Assembly (NCBI GenBank): GCA_026826555.1 | Contig: JAKSZT010053881.1 | Coordinates: forward strand, 2,275,051 to 2,339,050 | Length of the DNA: 64,000 nt | Direction of reading: 5' to 3' | Origin: Tolypeutes matacus | Lineage: Eukaryota > Chordata > Mammalia > Cingulata > Chlamyphoridae | Shown: piece after piece, positions 24,311-35,890 of the stretch | Numbering within the stretch: position 1 is the stretch's first letter | Layout of the letters: the number at the start of each line of letters is the position of its first letter | Made by a program: the position numbers and the translations under genes | The notes under the pieces: generated by a model | Told to the model about the DNA's origin: nothing | What the model saw: the letters and a program-made list of their open reading frames with translations, nothing else | Database searches by the model: none

Positions 24311-26003
24311 GTACACCTCACATTGCCCTCCCAACGCGGATGTGCCAAGAGGGCAAAGATCTAGACAGAACCGAGGGCTTCTTGGGGCGAGGAGATATGC
24401 AATATTCTTCTGTGGATACTTTACTCCCTTCTCCTTCTCCCTCCATTCTTCTGTTCCCTAGTTGCCCGGCATGTGGTTCCATCGCCTGGGTTCCTAGCGT
24501 GAGAATCCGCCCTCCTCCCCAAACCCTTGTTACCTTGACTTTCTCTGCAAATTGACCTTTCACCCCACTTGAGAACCGGGCTTTATAGAAAGAAAAAAAA
24601 AAAAACGTGTGCCTTCCAATCAATGAGAAAGGAAAGAGAGAGAGAGAGAGCGCAAGACATGGCTATAAGAGGAAAGGACCTCTTATAGCCATGAAACTCT
24701 CAGTATTTCAAGGACAATCAGTTCTTAGAAACAATGTGATTTTGATGTGTTTTTCTCCAGGGCCTACAAAGGTAGGGAGGCAAGGAGCAAGCGTGCTTTC
24801 CCACGATAGTGATGCAGTGTCAAATGGATAGCATCCTCTAGCTCCCTGTCGACGGAAAACAAGGTTTCCACCTTCCTCCCTGGACTTCCCTACATGTCCT
24901 TTAAGAGACTCCATGGAATTCCTGTGGTATTTGTTGAACGTTTCTTTTTCCATACTCCTCAGAGAGGGGCCTTGCGTTCACTACGGTACTAGCCTCTATT
25001 TTTTCCCCTCGCACCTATCTCAGATTAACTCTTGAGTTCTGTCCTTTTTTTGGAAGGGGTGGGATGAGGAGATCCTTTTCAATAACCAGCTTCTAATTCC
25101 AAAATAATCTCAGGTTGTAACCTTCTTTCCTCCCTGTTCAGTAGGACACTTCTAATTTAAGGATTGACTAGACCATAGAACACTAGTTTAGAATGGGACC
25201 TTAGGACCCCTCTCATCTAACATCCCACCTGATGTCCTTGAATACCAGCTAAAATCTATGATAGCCACCTGATCTTTACTTGAACTTTTAAAAACTCACA
25301 GTCTATTCTACTTTTAGAGAACTATAATAGTTAAAATGTTCTTCATTTTCAGTTTAAATCCCTGTAAATTTAGCCCACTGTTTAGCTCCAGTTCTACCTT
25401 CTGAGACTACCTAACATGCTAGTATTCTTTCATGCAATAGGCATTCACTTATCTGAAGACAGTTCTGATATTTATTCTGCCTAACCACCTCTTCCCTCCA
25501 CCTCCCTCCAACCGACCCCCTCTAGACCTCTAGCCTGGCAACCAGAAATAACTAGTGACTTGGTTTCTAGGTCATCTTCCTTTTGATACACACCAGTTTG
25601 CCTTTATCCCTCTTAAATCATGATATCTGGAAAGAAAACAGTTCTTCCTGTGTGGTCTGATGAGCACTGACTACAGCAGGACCCTGGTTCCAGATGCTAG
25701 ATGTCTGTTAGCACTGCCTAGGATTGTATTAGCTTCTCTGGGGGCCCAGTTTCAAGGCCCAGGCCAATGCCTTCCTGCTAGAATTCTGATCCCAGCTCTT
25801 AGAAAATGTGGGTTTCTAGGAGATCTACATGAGGATCCTGGAACAGCTATCCCAATTGAGTTCAGAGAAGATGTGAGCTGCCTTACCTTCCTTCCTCAAA
25901 GTGTGACTTGAATTAGGTGACTTGGCATTTCCCAGTATAAAGATAAAGGATCTTAAGAGAGGTACAGCTGATGCTGACACTGGGGAGAGGGACTAAAAGT
26001 AAG
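24311..26003. other. Upstream DDAH1 flank, no gene
   Basis: Contains an (AG)n run at about 24631-24650 and the perfect palindrome at 24658-24693. A weak L3/MIR-like scrap may lie at 25180-25450. No coding exon is supported. Confidence 0.5.
24658..24693. repeat. Perfect 15-bp inverted repeat upstream of DDAH1
   Basis: catggctataagagg (24658-24672) is followed by a 6-nt loop and its exact reverse complement (24679-24693). It lies about 730 bp upstream of the DDAH1 start codon. It could extrude as a cruciform or be the trace of a fold-back duplication. Confidence 0.92.
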
Positions 26004-26016
26004 ATAACAAACTTTT

Positions 26017-26252
26017 TTTTTTTTTAAGATGTTTTTTTTTTTACCCCCCCCCCCCCCTTGCTGCTTGTGTCCACTGTGTCCATTTGCTGTGTGTTTCTCT
26101 GTGTCTGCTTGTCTTTGCTGTGTCATCTTTCTGCACCAGCTCACCGCGCCGCACAGGCCTGGCTTGCCTTCACCAGGAGGCCCCAGGAATCGAACCTGGG
26201 GCCTCCCATATGGTAAACAGGAGCCCAACCAATTGAGCCACAGCCGCTTCCC
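26017..26252 (-). mobile_element. DAS-like SINE, complete
   Basis: The minus-strand head is 'gggaagcggctgtggctcaattggttgggctcc' (shortened: gggaagcggctgtggctca), with box-B-like 'ggttcgattcc'. The tail is an A-run containing a long G-run (poly-C on plus, about 26044-26057). The target duplication ataacaaactttt at 26004-26016 and 26254-26266 is exact. Confidence 0.9.
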
Positions 26253-26289
26253 AATAACAAACTTTTAAGACTTACTGGATTCTAATTCT

Positions 26290-26520
26290 GAGATAAACTT
26301 CTCAGGGAACTCAGGCTGCCCCACTGGCACCAGCTTATTGTCAGAAATCACTTAAGGGTGCTTGGACAGAGGATTCCCACTCACGTTACAGATAAAGTTG
26401 ACCACCGTGATGAATTTGCCCAGGATCTTGTCCCCTGCTTTACTGTGGACTTTATTCACCATTGAGGCCTCATCCCAGTTCCAGTTGGCCTTCATCAGCA
26501 ACCTTCTTTCATGCCTGTGC
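26290..26520 (-). pseudogene. Unidentified decayed coding-like fragment
   Basis: The minus strand from about 26497 reads as a 39-codon open stretch beginning MKANWNWDEASMVNKVHSKA and ending SGNPLSKHP before a stop. After the stop, another protein-like run continues toward 26290 (NKLVPVGQPEFPEKF). The composition is protein-like and unlike the surrounding DNA. I do not recognise the parent. It may be a piece of a processed pseudogene or an old exon; no splice sites or poly(A) support either. Confidence 0.35.
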
Positions 26521-27369
26521 CTTATTGGAACCTGAGCAATTTACCTGCAATCCCAGGCTACAAGCCTAACAGTGAACAGGGCCTTGTATACCATTCAGAG
26601 CTTATGTCAACCTAAAAGCCAATTAAACCTGAATGTTTCCCCTGCAAATTGGAGTTAGCCATATTTCTCTACTGAAATTGGACAGCTGATTTGTAAAACT
26701 TTATTTTGTAGTTATCCCTATTAAACGTTATCTGCTTCATTCCAACTTGGCTAGTTTTGATTTTGTCATCTTGTACATAATTTATTACTTCTATTTTTTC
26801 TGTCGTCTAAAATATGATAAGCATTCTTTCTATCTTCTCCAAACACTTGGCAAAAAGTGTTAGAATGTGTGTATTGGTGAAAAGAATAACAGAAGCACCA
26901 AATGCAGTAAATTATAGTTTATATGCCTTCCCGCTTGAGCTGTGAAGGACTGTTTTTTAGATAAATGGACTTAATGAGCCTAATACATTTATAAACTCAT
27001 TTTTATGACATATATTTATTAAAACCATAAAGTATTTTAGAGTCACATAAGAAGCATAAAAACTTGATTCTTGATCTTCAGGAGCTAACAATCTCATTGA
27101 GAAAACAAGACACTCAGATTTTAAGCTTTGATAAAGGCACATGAGAGATAAATGAGAGAAAACAAAGTGCTAAAGGAAGCTGAGGAAATGAAATATCACT
27201 GTGGCTGTTGGAAGTGGAAAACAACTGCTTGATGTGATTGGACTTGGTTTAGCCTTGAATAGTATTTAGGATGTAGGTCTTCGGAAGGCAAGAATGAGAA
27301 TTCTAAGAAAAAGTTTATGCAAAAGCCAGAGGCAAATTCAAGGGACAATAGCCAGGTCAGTTCAGTTCA
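26521..27369. other. Upstream flank, unannotated
   Basis: AT-rich, no gene or clear repeat. Confidence 0.5.
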
Positions 27370-27886
27370 CATATGTATTGGTTAAGGTAACTGTAGTTGT
27401 TGTAACAAAACAACTCCAACAAGTACAATGGCATAAAATTGGTAGAAGTTTATCTCTTGTTCATTTAAAGTCTAAAACATATATTCCTGACTGGTGCACA
27501 AGTCTTCTCCAAGCAGAGATCCAGGTATCCAGCCCTATTCCATTCTGTGGTTCCATCCCTTCAACAAATGGCATTCCAAGTTCACCAAGCTCACCTTCCT
27601 CAAGCTGAAAGAAAGGGGAAAACATGCAGCATCACATGTAAGAAGTTTATTGGGTCAGGCCTGGAAATGGTGCCTGTCACTTCTGTTCATGTTCCACTGC
27701 CTAGAACTTAGTCACATAGCCACAAAAACCACAAAGAAGGCTGGAAAATGTAGTTTTATTAGTTTGCCAGGGCTGTTGTAACAAAGTACCACAGACTAGT
27801 TGGCTTAAACAACAGAAATTTATTGTCTCATTGTTCTAGAGGCTAGAAGTCTGAATCAAGATGTTGGTAGGGTCATGCTTACTCTT

Positions 27887-28551
27887 TTTTTTTTTTTTTT
27901 TTTTTTAACATTTAAGTAACATTTTTTAATAATCTATTTTTTTTTTCACTTTTAAAGAAGCTTTAGATTACATAACTGTTACATCAGAAATTAAGAGATT
28001 CCCATATACCTCACCCCTTCCTGCTCCCACACTTTCCTCCATTAACAACATCTTTCATTAGTATGGCACATTTGTTAAAATTGCTGAATATTGAAGCATC
28101 ACTACTAACCACAGACTATAGTTTACATTATAGTTTACACTTTGTACCCCACAATTTTATAGGTTTTGACAGAATGTATAATGACCTGTATCCATTATTG
28201 CAACATCATTCAGGACAATTCCAATGTCCCAGAAGTGCCCCATGTTATTATACCTATTCTTCCCTCTCTCGCCTCTCAAACCTCTGGTGGTCACTGCTTT
28301 TATATCAATGATACAATGATCTTCCATTGCTAGAATAGTAATAAGTCTACTTTAGCCCACAGTTATATTCCCCCCTTATGTTGTTCATTCCTCACTCTTG
28401 AGGATTTTGGGTGCTGATGCCCACTCTGTTTCCGATTGAGAGGGGGCTTAGACTTCATGGGGCAGATGGATGAAATTGTCTTGCTTGCAGTTGTAGATAC
28501 TCTGTTTTGGAGATGGGCGTTGTCCATCATCAACCTTTTGTTAGTTGTCCT
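27887..28551 (-). mobile_element. Non-coding retroposon with L1-like tail, copy 2
   Basis: Target duplication ggtcatgcttactctt (27871-27886) and ggtcacgcttaccctt (28552-28567), 14/16. The minus-strand 3' end is an A-run (T-run about 27885-27906 on plus). The body matches 6853-7499 and 38966-39600. It is 5'-truncated almost at the same place as copy 1. No open frame. Confidence 0.85.
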
Positions 28552-28684
28552 GGTCACGCTTACCCTTAAAGGCGAGAAACTGTTCTATAACTCTTCCCTG
28601 GTTTCTGGTGAGTGGCCAGCAGTACATGGTAGACCTTGGCTTGTGGTGGCATAACACAATCTCTGCCTCCATTACATGGCGCTC

Positions 28685-28689
<5 letters not shown>

Positions 28690-28753
<64 letters not shown>
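28690..28753. repeat. (CT)n-(GT)n compound microsatellite
   Basis: About 24 ct units followed by about 8 gt units, within the right part of the MLT1-like LTR. Likely length-polymorphic. Confidence 0.95.
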
Positions 28754-28754
<1 letters not shown>

Positions 28755-29074
28755 ATCCAAATTTCCTCTCCTTATAAGGACACCAATCATATTGGATCAG
28801 GACCCATCTTAATTCAGTTTGGACTCATCTTTACTAATAACCTCTTCAAGGATCCTATTTACAAATAAGTTCACATTCACAGGAGCAGTGGTTAAAACTG
28901 AACATGTGTTTTTGGGAGACACAATTCAATCTATAATAATTGTCTTGCTATGTGCCCAGAAAGAAGAGAAAACAAGTTGGGGGAACAACTAGCTGGTTTA
29001 TGCCACAGAGTACAATGGGGAAAATGGGAAAAAAAGCTAGAAAGGTGGGTTAAACCTTCATCACAAAGCAATGA

Positions 29075-29330
29075 AGAGACATATGGTGTGGAGATCAATA
29101 ACATAGGCTCTGCAGCCAGACTAAGTGGATAGAAGCCTGGCTCTACTATTTCCTTGTTATGTGATCTTAGACATATTACTTCCATATGCCTCGGTTCCAT
29201 CCTCTTCTGTAAAATGAGAAATAATGATCCCGTTATCATAGAGTTATTATGAAAGCTAGTATATGCAAAGTACTTAGAATAGTACCCAGCACCTAGAAGG
29301 TGCTCAATAAATATTATCTATCCACAGTTT
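29075..29330 (+). mobile_element. MIR SINE
   Basis: 'ggctctgcagccagac', 'ctggctctactatttccttgttatgtgatctt', 'tgtaaaatgagaaataatgat' and the 'gcacctagaaggtgctcaataaatatt' tail are in MIR order. Confidence 0.85.
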
Positions 29331-30539
29331 TTGAACAGAAGGCTTTGAACACGATTTCCTAGCAAAGGTCAAACCACATATCCACACCAACAGTCATTCA
29401 GAAATCCTAATGCTGTCCAACAGAACTAGTGCCCTTCAGCTAGGCTGACAAACTGACTTTTACCCACAAATGTAATCTTAGATTCAATATGCATTTACAG
29501 AACCCATTCTACATGCCAGGTGCTGTGCTAGGTACTAGGGATGTAATTGTGAATGAGAATGTGAGCTTATGGTCATATTGCTCCTTTTGCTCTTCCAGGC
29601 ATTTCAAGACCTTAGTAGCCAATTCTCTGTTTAAATTCCCTCTGTTTGAAATAGTAGAACCGTGTCTCTTCTCCTGGTGGGATGCTACCTGATACAGAGG
29701 CAAATTTTCTTTTCCATTGATAATGTGGCTGGTGTTCACATTTGTAGTCAATTTTAGATAGAAATTTACTCAGGAATAAAATAAACAAACAAGCATTCCT
29801 GCCCCACTCCATTTTTAGCAGATACAAGTTGCTTTCATCAGGCAAGTATGTTTGGGGCTGAGGGTGGGACCCCTAAAAGAGAAGGAGGGCTCCAGGATCT
29901 TTGTCCATCTCAAATACTAGAAATACGGGATCGAATATGTCTGACACAGTCCTGAGTGTTTCAACATAGGAATCATTACATTTGCCCTAAAAAGGTTTAC
30001 CGTGGAAGAAACCCATTGCTGCAGATTTCTTTTAACATCAAAGGACTGAGTGATGTTTGGTCAAATGGGCAGGCAGTGGGTTACAGAGCAGAAGATGGCT
30101 CCAGGATAGCCAGGGCTTTAGTTCTAAAGTCAAGACATGTAGCCTCATAACCTCAGTTTCTTCAACTTTCATCTGGGAAGGCACTCATTAAACAAACATT
30201 TCCTAAGCATCTCTGATATGTATGGTGGATGGATACTTAAAAGTAGTGAATAAGGCATGGGTTTTGGATTCAAACAAATGAGAATCTGACGCCCAGCCCT
30301 ACTGCATTCTAGCTGTGTAACTGAGGGTAGCCCAGACCCACACCATTTTCCCTCTTACTCTAAGCCCCGGAAGACTGACTTTCATGGACTGTATCACACA
30401 GGCTCTCATTTTTGTCGGGTTATACCAATAGCAGCCAATTACAGGAGATTGTGGAGCATAAGGAGAGAGAAGTCAAGCTATTTATTCCTCTTGCTCCCTT
30501 CTGCTTTTTCATGGTTCTAGTAATGGCTGCATCTCTCTA
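29331..30539. other. Upstream flank with small repeat scraps
   Basis: An L2-antisense-like scrap lies near 29485-29560 ('ccaggtgctgtgctaggtac') and a MIR-like scrap near 30240-30330. No gene. Confidence 0.5.
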
Positions 30540-30733
30540 CAATGGGTTTTTAACCTTTTTTGTTCCACAGACCCCTTTGCCAGTCAGGTGAAAACCCATG
30601 GACCCCTTACTAAGGCGACACTATACTATGTATTATTTAATAAATATATCACACCCGCACCAACACATCCCCACGGAATAATATTATTTTGAATTTCAAT
30701 TCAAACTCATGGAATCCTTGTTAAGAACTCCTG
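30540..30733 (+). mobile_element. hAT-like DNA transposon (Arthur/MER-type)
   Basis: Starts caatgggtttttaacc, has 'cagacccctttgccag' and 'catggaccccttac' blocks, and ends ttaagaactcctg, an imperfect inverted repeat of its start. Non-autonomous and old. A different family from 421-688. Confidence 0.65.
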
Positions 30734-32269
30734 CTCTAAAAGGGTCCTGTGGCCCCTTTTCCAAGATTCCAGCTCTCGGCCAATTCTGATAACATCATTT
30801 CCTTCCGTTATCCACATTTAGGTGTTATATAATGGCTTCTTGTTTTTGCTGGTCTCTGGGTGCTTCGACATTCCTTGTTGGTTCTCTTTACCCTGCCCAC
30901 ACCTCTAAAAACATTCCCTTTATTAAACATTCTCTTCAAAATTCTTAGCTAAGTAGGCCATTTGCTTTTTACCAGGGACCTTACTTCGGTGAGTCACTTG
31001 AATTCATGTGTAAAGTGGGAGTTGTAATATCTTGTTCTCAGCATTGTTGTGACGCCAAAATGTGACAGGAGGTACAGAGGGCCTTGTTAGCATGATGCCC
31101 GGCACACAAGAAATGTTCAACTAATGATAGCCACTGTGTTCTTGTGCCAGGCACTATGATGAATAGCAGACTATCCATTGGTTTCTGTGTAAAATGCCCA
31201 TTTCTACCACTCAACATACCCAAGTCCTTTGAATAAGATAATACATAAAGTGCCTACCTCAGTAATGGGCACATTATAAGCCTGCAATAAATGCTGTTAG
31301 TGCTTCATGCCTCAGCCTTCCTTATCCCCATTCCCTCCACACAAGCAACAGTTTCCTTCTTTGAACTCCTACAATCCTGTCTATATTCCTTTCCTATGCT
31401 GCTTATTATCTTCTCACTCCCACAGTGTAATAACCCATTGATGCCAGAGTCATCTACCGCATTACAACCACATTAGGGGCTATGAGATCATCAAATGGTG
31501 CTGAAAAGTACAAAGTATTATATAAATGTATTGAATTTGAACAAGTTAGTGATGTATTATGGTGATATGCAGAGGTTAGTATGGCACCGAACTTTTATAA
31601 CAACTCATTTTTCAGTTTCTCAGACCTTTTTGCAATATTATCTTCCTGGCAGTATTTTTTAAATGGCTATTTCATACCCAAGTGTATGTTTGGGGGAAGG
31701 AATAGCTTGAGGAAAAAGCCCTTTCAAATTTTAGGTAATCCAGATGTAGAAGAAAAGAGATACATTTCTCTAAAGTTAAAATTTATATATATATGCATAT
31801 ATGTATATGTATGTATGTATGTGTACACATACACACACCACACACTTTCCAGAGCTCTAATGAGCCACCTTCATTTCCTTATAATTAAGTTGCTTCATTT
31901 CTTTATGCAGAAGAATAAAATGTCAGTTTTACAATATCAGGGAATCATCGTGTTTGCTCTTGTACTATCAGTGCACATTTATTCGAATATAGCATCGGTG
32001 CACACATGTCCAAGGAATCCTCCTTCACTGTTCTCATTTACTAGAGTGACATTGCTCTCTCCTGGCGTTTCTTCTCTCGTGCACGCTTTCCTCTACTTCT
32101 ACTCCATTGATTTCCTCTTTCACTTTAAATGTGGGTGTTTCCCGGAGTTCTTTAGCTTCACCCTCTTTTCTTCCAATTTTACATGCCCTCTCCCATGGAT
32201 GAGCTAATATTGACTTCAAACACCATTTCAATGCCAAAAATGTCCACCTCTTCATTTCTAGTCCTGTCC
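30734..32269. other. Upstream flank, MIR scraps and simple repeats
   Basis: MIR-like pieces lie near 30965-31135 and 31240-31300. A TA/TG simple-sequence run is at 31782-31850. The 208-codon open frame at 31581-32207 runs through that simple repeat and looks like chance; no domain is seen. Confidence 0.5.
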
Positions 32270-33090
32270 TCTCTTCTGACCTTCATAACTGTCCTGTTTG
32301 GCTGTCCCACAGGCACCCCCAGATCAAGTCCAAAGCTAAACTCATGTTCTGTGCAGGATTGCTCCTTGTCATCTTTCTATCTATATTTTTTTCACCCAGG
32401 TAGTTGTCCAAGCCAGTAACCTGAATATTATCCTTATTTTCGCTTTCTCCCTTTCCTCCACATTAAATCAATCAGCATATTCTGACTGGTCAAGCTCCTT
32501 CAAATGGCTCAAATCCATCTGTGTCTCTCCAGCCACTTGCTGTCACCTACTACAGAATATTATTATTGCTCTCCTCAATTACTGCAACAGAATAACCTAT
32601 CCAGAGTGATCTTTTTAAACTGTAAATATGACTGTGCCACTCTCTTGCTTAAATCCTCCATTGCCTTCCCAGTGCCCCCCAAATGAAATCCAGATTTCTT
32701 ACCATGGCCCATAAGACACTGCTCACCTCCCACTCCCACCCCCACCATGATGTGGTCTTTGCCTACTCTTCATCCTCTTGCTGGTCACTTCCCAACCATT
32801 CTGAACTAATTGCCATCCTCTCTCCTACTTGGGCCTCTGCACTTAGTTTCCTGGAATGTGCTTGATCCCATCTCTGCTTAGCTAACTTCTAATCCTCCTT
32901 TAAGCCCCAGTGAATGCATCATCTCTTCCAAGAAGCCTTCAGGCCCCCACGCTGGATGAGATACACCTGCATCCCTGTTTTCACTCCCATCACGCAGTGC
33001 GATGTTATTCACTAGTCTGAGGAGCTCTTGGCAGGCAGCACATCATTTTATTGCTGAATCACCAATTCAAGTGTTTAGAAAATGGCTTAA
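32270..33090 (+). mobile_element. L2 LINE fragment (3' region)
   Basis: Matches the L2 order: 'actgtgccactctcttgcttaaatcctcc', 'ttcttaccatggcccataagac', 'gcctctgcacttagtttcctggaatg', 'cttccaagaagccttcaggc'. Several open frames here are decayed L2 ORF. Confidence 0.8.
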
Positions 33091-33224
33091 TGAAAGCAAT
33101 GGATAGCATTCCTCTCTCTCTACCCTCATCAGCCCACCTTCATAAGAACAGGTTTCAGTTCTTATCAAATAAGGGGATTATACCAGCTCCACGAGTCTAT
33201 GATTCTATTACTTCAAATACCAGT

Positions 33225-33415
33225 TGATTGCTGTCTAGTAGTGGAGCCTCATAGCCTGGGTTTGAATGCTGACTCTGTCATGGCTGTGTGATCTTATATA
33301 ATTTTTAAAAACTTTCTGAGCCTCAGCCCCTCATGTGTCAAATGGCGACAGTAATACCAACCTTACATGGCTTTTGTGAAGATTAAATGAAATTAATTTA
33401 GACAACAGATGAAAC
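33225..33415 (+). mobile_element. MIR SINE
   Basis: 'gcctgggtttgaatgctgactctgtc', 'gtgtgatctta', 'gagcctcag' and 'gaagattaaatgaaatt' follow MIR. Confidence 0.8.
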
Positions 33416-33429
33416 ACTAATAGCTTCTC

Positions 33430-33720
33430 CCTCTCCTCCCACTGGTTAAGAGCAAGGTCAATAGTCAGATAACCTTCTGTTCAGATGCTGGCTCCACCAC
33501 TTATCTGTACAAGCTTGGTCAATTAACTACATGCTGAGCGGTTTTCCCTTTTTTCCATTGGTTAAACAGAGAGAATACCTACTTCCTGGTATTGTAAAAA
33601 TTTATAAGATGATCTACATAAAGCTTTGACTCATATAGAAGCACTAAGCAGTCAATAGATATTAGTAGCTTTTGTGGTGATGATGATGATGATGAAGAAG
33701 GGGAAGGAGGAGGAAGAGGT
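33430..33720 (+). mobile_element. MIR SINE with GAT/GA-rich tail
   Basis: 'cagatgctggctccaccactta' through 'gaagcactaagcagtcaatagatatta' follows MIR. A (gat)n then purine-rich run at 33673-33720 follows the tail. Confidence 0.7.
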
Positions 33721-34156
33721 GGAAAGGAGGTGAAGAAGAGGAAGACGCTGTGCCAGGCTGGACAATAGTTGGGTCTCAATGAAAGTTACTCCCTCTCCCC
33801 TTTCCCATTCCATTCGTGGTTGGGGTAACTTCATTTATCCATCTTAGGGTCAAATCCCATGACAATAAAATTTTTGCTAAGTGGGAACCTTCTTGTACTA
33901 ATATTGTAAAGATTTACTTAAATCATTTGCAATTTAAATAGCAGATTACTTATATTGCTATGCTTGAAAATGTACAGGCATAACTCTTAGGAATATGAAT
34001 AATATAAAAGATGGTGTTAGATTATTTCCCCACACTTTCTTTTTCTTGCCAGAACTGACATAAAATTATAGTGGGAGGTCCTATAAATTGGAACATGCAC
34101 CAGGCATAAATGGAGGGTTTGCAAAGCTTCTTGTGGTTTTATGGAGAGACCCTCAC
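33721..34156. other. Upstream flank, unannotated
   Basis: No gene or repeat recognised. Confidence 0.5.
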
Positions 34157-34712
34157 TGTGACAGTTTGAATTTGGTAACTCCAAAAAAAAAGATTATGTT
34201 TTTTAACTAATCCATTCCTGTGGATGTGGGGCCCTTTTGATTGGACTATGTCAGTGAGAGCTGATTCAGGTTGCATCTCTGCTCTTTTACTGGAGCTTTA
34301 TATAAATGGAGACACAGAGGAGGAAGCCACCATTTTCAATCCTGCCACGTCAGAAAAAGGAGAAAGTAGAGAGAGAGAGGACTCCAGGTTCACCTACTGC
34401 TACAGGAAAACAAAGAAGCCCCAAGAGGCTGGAACCAGCAGAGCACAGAGGCACAGAAAGAGGCCTCAGAGGGGCTGAACCCACAGAGCATCACAAGGCT
34501 GAAGAGATGAGCCCTGCCATACACCTGATTGCCATGTGGCAGGACCCCAGGATGACCAGTAGCTGACTGGTGAGAAAGCATTTCTGGTGGTGCCTTGATT
34601 GGGACAATTTACAGCCTCAGAACTGTAAGCTTTTACGCCCAATAAAATTCCCATTGTAAAAGCCAACCCATTTTTGGTACTTCATGTCAGCAGCTTTTGG
34701 CAAACTAAGACA
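34157..34712 (+). mobile_element. Solo LTR (MaLR/ERV3-like)
   Basis: Starts tgtgacagtttgaatttg and ends gcaaactaagaca, as MaLR-type LTRs do. A polyadenylation signal aataaa lies at about 34640-34645, about 70 bp before the end. It is the same family as the antisense LTR at 17679-18192. The 5-bp flanks do not match, so the target duplication is lost or the ends are eroded. The 84- to 107-codon open frames inside are not retroviral genes. Confidence 0.82.
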
Positions 34713-34849
34713 CTTAGCATCTCCATTACCTGGACTCTCACCTCAGAGGTGATTGTTACACATTTCCTTATCCCATCCTTCACCTATTTTCTCCTCTGCA
34801 TCATCTTCCCTCAGCTCCCCCTCATCAAGCATTTACTTTTCTCACTCTT

Positions 34850-35325
34850 TGTTCCTGTTGTCTATTGCTATGTAACAAAAGACCTGGAAACTTTGTGACT
34901 TAAAGCAATCATTTTATTTTGCCCGTGATTTGTGGACTAGGAGTTTGGGAAAGGCTTGTCCAGGTGATTCATCCCTGATCCACATGGACTCAGGTGGGAC
35001 GGCTGGAGCTGGAGGATCCACTTTCAAGATGGTGTTTTCCTTCACATGGCTTGTGGCCCTCTCTCTACGTGGGTCTTTTCCTCCAGATCCTCTCCATGTG
35101 GTTTGGGCTTCTCATAGCGTGGCACCCTAGGAGTGGTTGCATTTCTCACTTGGTGGCTGGCCTCCTATTGGCCACAAATGGAAGCTGCCAAGCCATTTAA
35201 GGGTTACACCTGAAACTAGCACAGCATCATTTCCACCCCACTCTATTGGTCAAAACAGCAACAGGACTGCCCCCATTCAAAGGAAGGGGAAATAGACCCC
35301 ACCTCTCCATGGAAGCAGTGTCCAT
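34850..35325. mobile_element. Ancient mammalian interspersed repeat, family not named
   Basis: 'tctattgctatgtaacaaaagacctggaaac...cttaaagcaatcattttatttt' to 'ctattggtcaaaacagcaac...ggggaaatagacccc' is a pattern I recall from old mammalian repeats. Strand and name are uncertain. Confidence 0.5.
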
Positions 35326-35464
35326 CATCAATCAGCCACACGCTTATTCTCCAAGTCTGTTATTATTCTGGTTTAGGTTTAGAATTTGTATAACTCTTTC
35401 AGAGAACTTTCCTCTCAATTTATGAAGTTTTGCTAATGAAAAATCTGGGTTAAACATACAGATT

Positions 35465-35890
35465 TAATTGTGCAACATATATTTACTGACTTGTGTCAGA
35501 TACTAGTATGTGCTAGTGGGGAGAGACTGCTATTAACCAATCATATATTAGATGCTTACAAACTAAGACAAGTGCTAGAAAGGAAAAGGACTGGGTGCCA
35601 AAAGCATGGATAATAACAGAAATCCCATCTGTCTGAGGGATCAAGGAAAGCTTCCCTGAGGAAGTGACTTTTGAGCTGAGACTTGAAGTGATAGGTGTTA
35701 ACTGAGAATGGGGCAAATGTTCCAAACTGAGAGAGCATATGAGCAAAGACCAAAGGTGAGACAGCACTTAGTGTGTTTGAGGAAGTCAGAGAAAACTCCA
35801 TGTACTATAGCTGGAATGTGGGTGATGTTGTAAACCTCAAGCGTTTTGAAAGTGAGAAAACTGAGGGTCAGCTCCCAGCTGAGAGCCTGA
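35465..35890 (-). mobile_element. Antisense L2 LINE fragment
   Basis: 'caacatatatttactgac...' then 'agggatcaaggaaagcttccctgaggaag' and 'cttgaagtgataggtgttaactg' fit antisense L2. Diverged. Confidence 0.5.

Larger units (their letters stand above)
27751..28937 (-). mobile_element. MLT1-like MaLR LTR, antisense, interrupted
   Basis: Left part 27751-27886: 'attagtttgccagggctgttgtaac...agaaatttattgtctc', the reverse complement of the MLT1 3' end. Right part 28552-28937: 'ccaaatttcctctccttataaggacac...catattggatcagg...gacacaattcaat', the MLT1 5' end. The pieces rejoin across the 27887-28551 insertion. No internal retroviral genes are present. Confidence 0.8.
27370..28990 (-). mobile_element. Outer ancient repeat, split by an LTR that is itself split
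   Basis: The outer element runs 27370-27750 and appears to resume at about 28938 ('cttgctatgtgcccagaaagaag'). The gap is an antisense MLT1-like LTR, which is in turn split by the retroposon at 27887-28551. The outer family is an old mammalian interspersed repeat with 'ttgttgtaacaaaac...' at its start; I cannot name it with confidence. Confidence 0.5.

Noticed and set aside
31581..32207. 208-codon open frame
   Set aside because: It runs through a TA/TG simple repeat and L2 edge, has no domain, no splice context, and its composition is that of non-coding DNA.
34224..34566. Frames of 84-86 codons in the 34-kb LTR
   Set aside because: They are inside LTR sequence, which does not encode retroviral proteins in this family.
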